A DNA stretch of 28,773 nucleotides, taken from the NCBI GenBank assembly GCA_937967705.1, contig CALCJG010000390.1, positions 1 through 28,773 on the forward strand. Direction: 5' to 3'. The stretch comes from an uncultured Spirochaetia bacterium. GTDB taxonomy: Bacteria; Spirochaetota; UBA4802; JAGODF01. The notes beneath the pieces were generated by a model. It ran no database searches and was not told where the DNA came from. It was given only the letters and a program-made list of their open reading frames with translations. Positions 16,200-23,764 of the stretch are shown one piece after another. Numbering within the stretch: position 1 is the stretch's first letter; the number at the start of each line of letters is the position of its first letter. The position numbers and the translations under genes were made by a program.

Positions 16200-17093
16200 T
16201 TGAAAGAAATTCAGGCTATTAAAAGATTTAAAAGGTTTCTTCAGATTGAGAAAGGGTTATCTCCCAATTCGATTTATTCCTATACTTACGATTTAAAGAA
16301 ATTCAGCGAATTTTTATCCAAGGATAATAAGGATATCCTTTCAGCAACCCAGGACGACATCGTCAAGTTTTTAAAATTTGAAAAAACGAAGAAGCATAAC
16401 TCTTCCAGAACCTTAGCCCGGTCTCTTGCCGCCATCAGACAGTTTTACAATTTTATCTCCGATAATTTCCAGGAAATCGAGAACCCAACGGTTAAAATCG
16501 AAACCCCCCAGGTGGAAAAAACACTCCCGGATTTCCTTACCGTAGAAGAGGTCAATCATCTGCTAACCTCGATCTCCGAAGAAGATTCATTCGAACTGCG
16601 TGATAAAACCATTTTCGAGCTGTTATATTCATGTGGATTACGTATAACAGAAGCGGTAGAGATCACACTGTCAGATCTGGATTTTCCCAACAAATTTTTA
16701 AAGGTTAAGGGTAAAGGCAACAAGGAACGTCTTGTTCCCATGGGCAGTGAGGCGCTGCGTCTTCTTATGAGGTATATTAAGGAATCCAGACCTCATATTC
16801 TGGGAAGCCGAATAAGCGAATATCTTTTTATCAGTAAAAAGGATTCGAAGCTCAACAGAAAATCCGTCTGGCGTCTTCTCAAGGGGTATGTTGAGCGAAC
16901 GGATATCAAAAAGAACATCACTCCTCACACGCTAAGACATTCCTTTGCCACACATCTCCTGGAAAACGGAGCCGATTTACGTTCTGTTCAGGAACTACTT
17001 GGGCATATGGATATCTCGACAACACAGATATATACACACCTTGCAAGAAAGAAGCTCAAGGAAATCCATAAGAAATATCATCCCAAAGGTTAA
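16200..17093 (+). CDS. xerD: Tyrosine recombinase, XerC/XerD type
   Basis: This 297-residue protein has the size and layout of Xer recombinases: an N-terminal SAM-like DNA-binding domain (1-95) and a catalytic domain. Catalytic residues are R148 (CGLRITEA), K172 (GKGNKER), H243 and R246 (HTLRHSFATHLL), H269 (LLGHMD) and Y278. They sit within one residue of the Escherichia coli XerD numbering. Xer proteins resolve chromosome dimers at dif; integron or phage integrases differ at these spacings. The start is TTG 16200, with AAGGAG seven bases upstream and no competing ATG. The SpoIID gene follows after five bases. Whether it is XerC, XerD or a single XerA-like enzyme cannot be settled from one copy. 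Confidence 0.93.
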   Translation: MKEIQAIKRFKRFLQIEKGLSPNSIYSYTYDLKKFSEFLSKDNKDILSATQDDIVKFLKFEKTKKHNSSRTLARSLAAIRQFYNFISDNFQEIENPTVKIETPQVEKTLPDFLTVEEVNHLLTSISEEDSFELRDKTIFELLYSCGLRITEAVEITLSDLDFPNKFLKVKGKGNKERLVPMGSEALRLLMRYIKESRPHILGSRISEYLFISKKDSKLNRKSVWRLLKGYVERTDIKKNITPHTLRHSFATHLLENGADLRSVQELLGHMDISTTQIYTHLARKKLKEIHKKYHPKG

Positions 17094-17098
17094 GCGTT

Positions 17099-18316
17099 AT
17101 GTGGTTGTTTGAGATGGATTATTCACTGTTTAAAACCAAGAGGAACGTATGCCTGTCGTTCTTAATAATTTTATCAGTTTGTTCTCAATTGCTAATTTCA
17201 TGTACACCCTCAAAAAAGTACATGATTCAATCTCAGAAGAAGCTCATACATGATCATCAAAAGGTAAGGGTTCTTATCATTAAAACCCGGGATAATCTTC
17301 GTATATCAGCCGATACGAAGATTCGCATCCTCGACATAAAAACAGGTAAGGCCATTTATAGCGGAAAAAGTCGTACGTTGATTTTCAGTGTTGAGAAGGT
17401 TCGCAAGCCTATTCAAATTGAATCCTGGAAAATTCCGATCTATGTAAATAAGATTCCCTATCGCGGATCGATGGAGATTCACAATATTCTGGGCAGTCTC
17501 CATGTGATCAATGTTTTATCACTTGATGAATATCTCTATGGGGTTGTCCCCAGCGAAATGTCATACAGCTGGAATTCCGAAGCTTTAAAAGCCCAGGCGA
17601 TAGCAGCAAGAACCTATGCCCTCTATCATATCATGCAATCCAAAAAGGGTATTTATGATCTTGATGCCACTACGAAATCGCAGGTCTATAAGGGAATAAA
17701 TATCGAGAATAAAAAAACATCAGACGCTATCAATGAAACCTCCGGTGAGATACTATCCTATAATTACAAACCGATCATAACCTACTTTCACTCCACCTGC
17801 GGCGGAAAGACATGCGATGACAAATATGTATGGACAAACAACGATCTTCCCTATCTGGGGCAGGTCAAATGCCCGTACTGTCGCAATTCTCCTAAATATT
17901 CCTGGATTGAAAAGTTATCTCTTTACCAGTTAAAAATGATGTTACGCAAGGAATACAAGGGAGTTGGAAAGATTAAAAGTATTTCCTTAAAAAAGAAAGA
18001 GGGTAGAGTCACACTGGTCATCATACAGCATAGCAATGGCATAATACGGATTCCCGGAAATCGCTTTAGACTTCTTATGGGTGCTGAAAGGATAAAGAGT
18101 CTCTATTTTATTGCCCAAAAAACTCAAAACGGGCTGCTTCTTAAAGGACATGGATGGGGACACGGAGTAGGCATGTGTCAATGGGGGGCAAAAGGCATGG
18201 CGGATAGCGGAAAAAGCTATGAAAAAATTTTGAGATATTATTATAAAGGAGTAAAATTGACGAATATACAGAGAAAAATCGCCAACAGAGATAAAGACTC
18301 CTTCGATAAAGAATAA
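17099..18316 (+). CDS. SpoIID/LytB-domain lipoprotein, probable peptidoglycan lytic transglycosylase
   Basis: The N-terminus has a short basic start, a hydrophobic stretch and a lipobox LISC (about residues 33-36), so it is probably a lipoprotein anchored at the cell surface or facing the periplasm. The SpoIID region begins LYGVVPSEM, containing the glutamate used by SpoIID transglycosylases, continues ALKAQAIAARTYAL and ends GHGWGHGVGMCQWGAKGMA. A cysteine group (H231, C234, C239, C258, C261) could bind a metal. SpoIID-like proteins cut glycan strands lacking stem peptides; in non-sporulating Gram-negatives they are assumed to serve wall remodelling or division. It sits five bases after the Xer gene and 12 bases before queA. 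ATG 17114 is an alternative start. Confidence 0.87.
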   Translation: MWLFEMDYSLFKTKRNVCLSFLIILSVCSQLLISCTPSKKYMIQSQKKLIHDHQKVRVLIIKTRDNLRISADTKIRILDIKTGKAIYSGKSRTLIFSVEKVRKPIQIESWKIPIYVNKIPYRGSMEIHNILGSLHVINVLSLDEYLYGVVPSEMSYSWNSEALKAQAIAARTYALYHIMQSKKGIYDLDATTKSQVYKGINIENKKTSDAINETSGEILSYNYKPIITYFHSTCGGKTCDDKYVWTNNDLPYLGQVKCPYCRNSPKYSWIEKLSLYQLKMMLRKEYKGVGKIKSISLKKKEGRVTLVIIQHSNGIIRIPGNRFRLLMGAERIKSLYFIAQKTQNGLLLKGHGWGHGVGMCQWGAKGMADSGKSYEKILRYYYKGVKLTNIQRKIANRDKDSFDKE

Positions 18317-18328
18317 ATTCCTACCCTC

Positions 18329-19366
18329 ATGACAAAAGAGACGTTAACCCTTGAAGATTTCAATTTCGACCTCCCTGAAGAATTGATAGCCCAGCAGCCA
18401 GTCGAGAATCGGGATCGTTCTCGCTTGATGGTCGTTTCAAGAAAGAGCGATGATTTGGAACATCATTCCTTCTATGAGTTAACAGATTTGCTGATTCCTG
18501 GTGACATGCTTGTTTTGAACAACGCCCGTGTGATACCCTCAAGAATATTTTTCAGACGAGAAACAGGGGCCCATGTAGAATTCATTTTCACAAGACGTCT
18601 CGCTGAAAACCGATGGCAGGCCATATGTAACCGGTCGTCACGCCTCCGCAAAGGTGAAATTCTTTATGCAATAAGCGATAACCGATATACCCTCACTGTC
18701 TTGGATCGTGTCGAAGATTCCTTCATCGTAGGAACAACTCCGTATTTCACCGAAGATATCTTTAACAGTATCGGTGAGATACCGTTGCCTTCCTACATTC
18801 GCCGCAAACCTTCGGATGTCGATGGAATAAGATATCAAACCATATTTGCATCGGAAGCCGGTGCTGTAGCGGCCCCTACCGCAGGATTGCACTTTAATGA
18901 ATCGTTAATAACAAACCTCACTGCAAAAGGGATTGATATAGTCTATCTGACACTTTATGTTTCCTGGGGAACATTCCAGCCTGTTAGGGAACAGGAATTA
19001 AGAAGACACAAAATGCATGAGGAAGAGTTTTTTCTGCCTGAGCTTACATCAGATCAAATTAATAAAGCCCGTAGAGAAGGGAGGAGAATTGTCGCCGTGG
19101 GAACAACGGTTCTACGGGTACTTGAAAGCACCTACCAAGGGGGTATCAATATTCCTGGAAGGGGTTCAACGAATATTTTCATATATCCCCCCTATGAGAT
19201 TAAATCCATAAATGCGTTGATAACTAACTTTCATACTCCTAATTCAACACTTCTGATGCTCGTTGCGACCTTTGTCGGTTATGATAAGATAATGGAGATC
19301 TATCGACAAGCTGTTCAGATGCGGTATCGCTTTTTTTCCTATGGTGATGCCATGCTTATTAAATAA
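18329..19366 (+). CDS. queA: S-adenosylmethionine:tRNA ribosyltransferase-isomerase
   Basis: QueA transfers and isomerises the ribosyl part of AdoMet onto preQ1 in tRNA, making epoxyqueuosine at the wobble base of tRNA-Tyr, His, Asn and Asp. The 345 residues are full length and carry the family's blocks: DFDLPEELIAQ-like opening (here FNFDLPEELIAQQP), LPSYIRR, AAPTAGLHF, VSWGTFQPV, HKMHEEEF, VGTTVLRVLES and ITNFHTPNSTLLMLV. It is the last gene of the xerD-spoIID-queA run, 12 bases after the SpoIID gene. No Shine-Dalgarno precedes ATG 18329. A strong terminator follows. A QueA substrate, tRNA-Tyr(GTA), is encoded at 11087-11168. Confidence 0.96.
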   Translation: MTKETLTLEDFNFDLPEELIAQQPVENRDRSRLMVVSRKSDDLEHHSFYELTDLLIPGDMLVLNNARVIPSRIFFRRETGAHVEFIFTRRLAENRWQAICNRSSRLRKGEILYAISDNRYTLTVLDRVEDSFIVGTTPYFTEDIFNSIGEIPLPSYIRRKPSDVDGIRYQTIFASEAGAVAAPTAGLHFNESLITNLTAKGIDIVYLTLYVSWGTFQPVREQELRRHKMHEEEFFLPELTSDQINKARREGRRIVAVGTTVLRVLESTYQGGINIPGRGSTNIFIYPPYEIKSINALITNFHTPNSTLLMLVATFVGYDKIMEIYRQAVQMRYRFFSYGDAMLIK

Positions 19367-19367
19367 A

Positions 19368-19395
19368 AAAAGAGATCCCTCCTGGGATCTCTTTT
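19368..19395. terminator. Bidirectional intrinsic terminator between queA and a small membrane protein
   Basis: A perfect 12-bp stem AAAAGAGATCCC/GGGATCTCTTTT with loop TCCT (19380-19383) lies two bases after the queA stop. The extra A-run at 19365-19367 gives a U-run on the minus strand, so it also terminates the converging small gene. Confidence 0.9.
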
Positions 19396-19423
19396 ACGAA
19401 TAATCAAACGATTAAAGCCTTTT

Positions 19424-19606
19424 TTAATGATCTTCCATCTGGCTTGTCGCGGGAGGGTAAATACCCTTTTTTCTCCGCCAAATGGCAATTCCGAAGCGAA
19501 TAGCCCCTGTAATGGCCACCCAGCAACAGATTAAAACTGCAATATAGATTGCATTATGAACGGCAATATGATATTCCTTAATTAAATCAAGAATGAATTT
19601 ATCCAT
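19424..19606 (-). CDS. Small single-pass membrane protein, unknown family
   Basis: This 60-residue protein has one strong membrane helix (about residues 15-38, VHNAIYIAVLICCWVAITGA), then a basic WRRKK stretch and a short polar tail. The positive-inside rule would place the C-terminus in the cytoplasm. It is a real gene on signals alone: AAGGAG six bases before the ATG, a promoter at 19677-19704 and a terminator at 19368-19395, all on the minus strand. I recognise no family. Small proteins of this kind often serve as accessory subunits of membrane complexes, but nothing adjacent names a partner. Confidence 0.7.
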   Translation of the reverse strand: MDKFILDLIKEYHIAVHNAIYIAVLICCWVAITGAIRFGIAIWRRKKGIYPPATSQMEDH

Positions 19607-19676
19607 TAATAACTCCTTATCTGATTTAATATCTTCCTTGAATACTATGACAAAAGCAATATTCCTTATTGATAAA

Positions 19677-19704
19677 ATTAAAAAAATCCTTTAATTATTG
19701 TCAA
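19677..19704 (-). promoter_or_regulatory. Promoter of the 60-residue membrane protein gene
   Basis: On the minus strand TTGACA (19704-19699) is followed after 16 bases by TTTAAT (19682-19677). The ATG at 19606 lies about 70 bases downstream, with AAGGAG ahead of it. Confidence 0.55.
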
Positions 19705-19732
19705 ATGATAATTTTTTTTTTTTGTTTTTTAT

Positions 19733-19738
19733 TATAAT
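19733..19738 (+). promoter_or_regulatory. Candidate -10 for the carbonic anhydrase gene next to a long T tract
   Basis: A perfect TATAAT lies 13 bases ahead of the ATG at 19751. It is preceded by T12-G-T6 (19712-19730) where the spacer and -35 would lie; no -35 hexamer is recognisable. The short distance to the ATG would leave almost no leader for the GAGGTG ribosome site, so the real promoter may lie further upstream. Confidence 0.3.
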
Positions 19739-19750
19739 TGAGGTGACATT

Positions 19751-20353
19751 ATGAAACCCTTCATCCATCAGCATGCCAGTTGTATAGGGAGAGTGACTAT
19801 TGGTTCTAACTCATCCCTCTGGCCTGGATCTGTTCTCCGGGCCGATCTCTCTACCATTTCACTGGGTGATTACAGCAATATACAGGATAACAGCGTTGTG
19901 CACTGTGATATGGGACATCCGGTTGTTATAGGTCATTTTGTTACTGTCGGTCATGGATCAGTTATTCATGGTAGCCATATTGATGATCTCTGCCTTATCG
20001 GGATGAAGTCAGTTCTGCTCAATGGTACTAGGGTCGGCAAGGGGAGTATAGTAGCCGCAGGGTCTGTGATCCGTCAGGATACAGTAATCCCTCCATTTTC
20101 TCTTGCAGTAGGTAATCCCGCAGTCGTAAAACCTGAGAGGTATACGGATTACCTGACGGTATTGGAGAGTGCTCTTATTTATTATCTGCTCTCAAGGTAT
20201 TATCATAACAATACAATCCCAACGTCAGAAAATATCGCAAAACTCTATCAGAGAGCCAAAGAGGAGGCAATTCTACTCAATCAAAAAATTCTGGAAGGGG
20301 AAATCCCAAGTTCTCTGGCAAATCTCGATATACCCTTGTCCTTGGATACATGA
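19751..20353 (+). CDS. Gamma-class carbonic anhydrase family protein (YrdA-like)
   Basis: The protein is a left-handed beta-helix trimer former: hexapeptide repeats run from about residue 10 to 110 (IGSNSSLWPGSVLRAD, ISLGDYSNIQDN and so on). The three histidines that bind metal in Methanosarcina Cam and relatives are present as H51 (VVHCD), H68 and H73 (VGHGSVIHG), with the usual five-residue step between the last two. The C-terminal helix (about 135-190) is longer than in minimal family members. Family membership is firm; CO2 hydration activity is not assured, since many YrdA/PaaY-like relatives lack measured activity. GAGGTG six bases before the ATG is a good ribosome site. The last 73 bases overlap the opposite-strand helicase gene. 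Confidence 0.9.
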   Translation: MKPFIHQHASCIGRVTIGSNSSLWPGSVLRADLSTISLGDYSNIQDNSVVHCDMGHPVVIGHFVTVGHGSVIHGSHIDDLCLIGMKSVLLNGTRVGKGSIVAAGSVIRQDTVIPPFSLAVGNPAVVKPERYTDYLTVLESALIYYLLSRYYHNNTIPTSENIAKLYQRAKEEAILLNQKILEGEIPSSLANLDIPLSLDT

Positions 20354-21639
20354 TGGATGATATAGAGTTCCTTCTTGGCTCTGGTGAGGGCTACATACAA
20401 CAAACGCCTCTCCTCCTCAAGGTCTGAGGATCCATCAGGGATAATATCATCAGAAAGTCCAATGATAACAACCGTATCAAATTCCAATCCTTTTGACCCA
20501 TGCATGGTCATATATTGAATTCCATGTGGATTTTTGTGCTCCATATGGAAAAGAGTACGAATATAATCTCCTTGCCAGTTGTTTCTAAATAACACAGCAA
20601 TGCTTCCTGAACCATTATATATTTTTCCTAGCAAATCCGAAAGCAGTTCATATTCCTGACGGTAATCGGATGCGGGGATATAGGTAATACATCCACCTTT
20701 GCCGCTGAATGAACGTACGGTTTTTCGTGATCTTCGCCTGTTTTTTTTAATAAACCTGTTGGATAGCTCAACAATTTCCTTTTTGGATCGGTAATTCATT
20801 GTAAGTTTTATTATCCGCGGTTTGGAAAGGTACCTGGAAAGATTGATTATATAATCAATATTGGCATCCCGGAATCCGTATATTGATTGCCAGTCATCAC
20901 CAACGGCAAAAAGATTGGGAGATTCTTCATCCAATAAAAGTTTGAGTAATTGAAAATTCTCATCTGAAGTATCCTGGAATTCATCAACGAAAATGTATCT
21001 GTATTGGTACTTTACCTCTGCATGGATCCTCTCATCAGAATTCATTAAATATATGCAATCCTCAACCATATCATGATAATCCATAAGATGATTCATCTTT
21101 TTATATTCAACATAGACCTGATCTATCTCATTGATTTTCTTAAGGATGCCTGATTCAACCAGTTTCTTCTGGACACTCGGGCTATACTTTCTATAGTTCT
21201 TCCATATATTGATGATTACGTCCATGGGTAATCCAAGAAACAGATGAAGATTCTGCCGGATGATTGATCGACAGATTTCATCTGATTGAGCCTCATCAAT
21301 GATATTCGGAAACTGCTGAAAAGATTTTTGGAGGATATAGCTTCGGGAATACTGTTTTAACAGCTTGAGAGAAAAACTGTGGAATGTTCCCGAGGTAATG
21401 CCTTCAGCCTCCTGGCCGATACCCCTTGCTACACGTTCCTTTATCTCTTCAGCTGCTTTACGGCTGAAAGTAAGGACCAGTATACTCTCTGCAGAGTATT
21501 CCTTTCTGATGAGAATATTACGTATGGCTTCGACGATGGTTTTTGTTTTACCTGTACCTGCCCCTGCGATGACCAGAGTTACTCCCGGCAACGCCTGAGC
21601 TGCTTTTTTCTGTGCGGGATTCAATAGATGGGAACTCAT
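20281..21639 (-). CDS. Compact UvrD/Rep-type superfamily 1 helicase
   Basis: SF1A motifs are in order: Q-motif LNPAQKKAA, Walker A GAGTGKT (26-32), Ia LVLTFSRKAAEE, Walker B VDEFQDTS, motif III VGDDWQSIYGFR, motif IV LTMNYRSK, motif V TMHGSKGLEFD and motif VI LLYVALTRAKKELY. At 452 residues it is about 200 shorter than UvrD, Rep or PcrA (650-750); the inserted 1B and 2B subdomains are reduced, while all ATPase motifs remain. It probably unwinds or translocates on DNA, but a specific pathway cannot be assigned. The start region has AGGA 14 bases away, a weak ribosome site. Its 3' end overlaps the carbonic anhydrase gene. Confidence 0.92.
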   Translation of the reverse strand: MSSHLLNPAQKKAAQALPGVTLVIAGAGTGKTKTIVEAIRNILIRKEYSAESILVLTFSRKAAEEIKERVARGIGQEAEGITSGTFHSFSLKLLKQYSRSYILQKSFQQFPNIIDEAQSDEICRSIIRQNLHLFLGLPMDVIINIWKNYRKYSPSVQKKLVESGILKKINEIDQVYVEYKKMNHLMDYHDMVEDCIYLMNSDERIHAEVKYQYRYIFVDEFQDTSDENFQLLKLLLDEESPNLFAVGDDWQSIYGFRDANIDYIINLSRYLSKPRIIKLTMNYRSKKEIVELSNRFIKKNRRRSRKTVRSFSGKGGCITYIPASDYRQEYELLSDLLGKIYNGSGSIAVLFRNNWQGDYIRTLFHMEHKNPHGIQYMTMHGSKGLEFDTVVIIGLSDDIIPDGSSDLEEERRLLYVALTRAKKELYIIHHVSKDKGISRFARELGISPSRIF

Positions 21640-21761
21640 ATCTGTAATAGTATCCTGAGTAAATCAGATCGATTTTGCATCACACTAATGATACGTATAA
21701 ACCCTTAGTATTATGAAAAAAATATATTTCTTTATTTCATGGAATATAAAAAAGAAAATCA

Positions 21762-21789
21762 TTGACTTGTTGCAGTCGGCTGGTATATA
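21762..21789 (+). promoter_or_regulatory. Promoter of the 105-residue membrane protein gene
   Basis: TTGACT (21762-21767), a 16-base spacer and TATATA (21784-21789) with TGG directly before it, an extended -10. A shift of two bases gives TATAAA at spacing 18. The start codon lies 34 bases downstream with GTGAGGA ahead of it. Confidence 0.6.
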
Positions 21790-21823
21790 AAAAAAAAATA
21801 ATATCACTTCAGGTGAGGACACT

Positions 21824-22141
21824 ATGAACGGAGATGTGTTACTACAAAACATTATTAATATTTTCATCATCTCGATTATTCTAGAAGCCTCTATCATGGC
21901 TGTTTTTTCGATGTCTGCCCTGAAAAACTTTGAATCGACAAGACCCATGGAAGCAACCCGTGATGCCATAATCATCATTGTATCTTTCCTTCTCTGTTAC
22001 AAGGTTGACATGCTCCGTGTTTTCCTGGGAACCGGTATGAAAATCCCGAATATCATTGACATAATCATCAGCTCCCTTGTAATGGCACGCATGACAAACT
22101 TTATTCGAACTGTCATGTCACGATTTAAGGGAGAAGACTAA
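21824..22141 (+). CDS. Small multi-pass membrane protein, unknown family
   Basis: The 105 residues contain two or three hydrophobic stretches (about 8-30, 48-68 and 76-92) separated by charged loops (ALKNFESTRPMEATRD, MTNFIRTVMSRFKGED). I do not recognise the family; size and layout recall holin-like or small accessory membrane proteins, but no lysis gene is near. It has its own promoter and a ribosome site (GTGAGGA six bases ahead). The glycosyltransferase gene starts 42 bases after its stop and may be cotranscribed. An open frame on the opposite strand is only its shadow. Confidence 0.72.
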   Translation: MNGDVLLQNIINIFIISIILEASIMAVFSMSALKNFESTRPMEATRDAIIIIVSFLLCYKVDMLRVFLGTGMKIPNIIDIIISSLVMARMTNFIRTVMSRFKGED

Positions 22142-22183
22142 TCACGCTCCCATCAATCCTATCAAGAAAGATTAAATATCTCT

Positions 22184-23764
22184 ATGCCAATCCCTCAAAA
22201 GGTCTTTATGAGATGTGAGGCTCTGGTTCAACGCCTGTCATCTGCGCCGTATGCAGTGTTATTACTTTATCTTTGTGCGGGTATTCTTCTCAAACTTATT
22301 TATCTTACCGCTTCGCCGCTGTGGCGTGTGGATATTTTCTTCCACATTCAGGGAGCTAAAACAATCCTGGACGGTGGTGTTCTTTTTAAGGATTTCGGGA
22401 ACAGTCATCCCGCAGGAATTGTATTTCTGCATTATGCCCTAATAAAACTATTCGGCTATGATAACCTGCTGATCTCGCTAAAAGCAATCTCCATTATACT
22501 TCAAACCGTGGCAGCTTACCTTCTCTATATTTCTATAATTCCCTATCATGGTAAAAAAGCCGCCTTCTGGATGGGACTGATCTTTCTTGCTGCAATCAGC
22601 ATAAATTGGGAATTATGGCCAGCCAATATCATGCTCCTTTACATCCCCCCCATGTTTGGGGCTCTCTATTGTCTCACTCGTGATGATTTTCGGTTATCCT
22701 ATCCTTCTCTCTTCATAGCCGGTTTGCTAATTTCCCTTTCTGCCCTCATTAGCACCAATGCCATTCTTTTTACAATTGTGATTCCTGCTCTTTCCTGGTA
22801 CCGCAAAAGATCACTGTCCCATATGATTCTTGATTCCCTGGCTGGTTTTACGGGTTTCTGCATCCCCATGGTCCTCACATTTTATTATTTTTATATAAAC
22901 AATGCCCTGGCAGACTGGTATTATTGGAATATTGTTTGGGCCTCCATCTATGGCAATTATAAACCCTTTTACATCAGATTTGCCAAAGTTTTCCTGGGCA
23001 TGCTACTTACATGGGAATGGATACCTCTCTATATATCCTCCTTTCTCGGTTTATACGGTATTATAAAAGAAAGGAGCTATAAAAAAGACTCTTTTGCTTT
23101 CTTTGCATTGATAATTCTGATTCTATCAGTTGCCTGCCGATTTCTTATGCTCCGTCCAAATGTTCGCTACTCCCTGTATTTGCTGCCTGGGTTCCTTTTC
23201 CTACTTCCATACGCTTATGATCATTGGGATTATTTTACGAAAGCCAGGAGACGAGTCATTGCGTTGTTGATGACCTTTGTTGTGATATCGGGGTTCATAT
23301 ATAATTCTTATAAAACATTGAAGAACCCCATCGCTTACGAGGGCAGAAAGGAATTAAGAGACTGGATCGTGCAGAACACATCCCCTGATGACAAAATCTT
23401 TGTCTGGCATGAAGGATATGAGATTTATTATTTTACCAAACGTAAAATGGCTACGAGCATTTTTTCTCCCGGTGAATTTCTTGATCATGTTGCCATCTGG
23501 CAGGCGGATCAGTACCGTCATACACATATTCCCTGGGAAAAATTTCTCTTGGAATTCAAGAAAGACAAACCCGTTGTCGTTATTGATCTTCGACCTGATT
23601 TTAAACCTGATAATGACTGGAAGAGGGAAGGCATTCTGAAACAATATTTTGATAGATTCCATACCCTGTTGCTTCATGACTATAAGCCTCTGAAGGTAAT
23701 CAACGGAGCAAAGATATGGAAAAGAATAGAAAGCGATGGCACAACGGGATTAACTAAAAAATAG
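22184..23764 (+). CDS. GT39/ArnT-like integral membrane glycosyltransferase
   Basis: The 526 residues form about nine to ten membrane helices in the first two thirds and a soluble C-terminal domain from about residue 385. The first extracytoplasmic loop has LWRVDIFFHIQGA and SHPAGIVFLHYAL, the PMT_2-type loop where an acidic residue acts in catalysis. Such GT-C enzymes take sugar from a polyprenyl-phosphate donor at the outer face of the inner membrane. Donor and acceptor are unknown, but the converging GT2-GtrA-WecE operon could supply a lipid-linked sugar. ATG 22184 has no good ribosome site; ATG 22208 has AAAAGG five bases ahead and may be the true start. The 3' end overlaps wecE by 15 bases, tail to tail. 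Confidence 0.75.
   Translation: MPIPQKVFMRCEALVQRLSSAPYAVLLLYLCAGILLKLIYLTASPLWRVDIFFHIQGAKTILDGGVLFKDFGNSHPAGIVFLHYALIKLFGYDNLLISLKAISIILQTVAAYLLYISIIPYHGKKAAFWMGLIFLAAISINWELWPANIMLLYIPPMFGALYCLTRDDFRLSYPSLFIAGLLISLSALISTNAILFTIVIPALSWYRKRSLSHMILDSLAGFTGFCIPMVLTFYYFYINNALADWYYWNIVWASIYGNYKPFYIRFAKVFLGMLLTWEWIPLYISSFLGLYGIIKERSYKKDSFAFFALIILILSVACRFLMLRPNVRYSLYLLPGFLFLLPYAYDHWDYFTKARRRVIALLMTFVVISGFIYNSYKTLKNPIAYEGRKELRDWIVQNTSPDDKIFVWHEGYEIYYFTKRKMATSIFSPGEFLDHVAIWQADQYRHTHIPWEKFLLEFKKDKPVVVIDLRPDFKPDNDWKREGILKQYFDRFHTLLLHDYKPLKVINGAKIWKRIESDGTTGLTKK

Noticed and set aside
21685..21978. 97-residue minus-strand frame between the helicase and the small membrane protein
   Set aside because: It overlaps the plus-strand gene that has a promoter and ribosome site, runs through that promoter region and resembles nothing.
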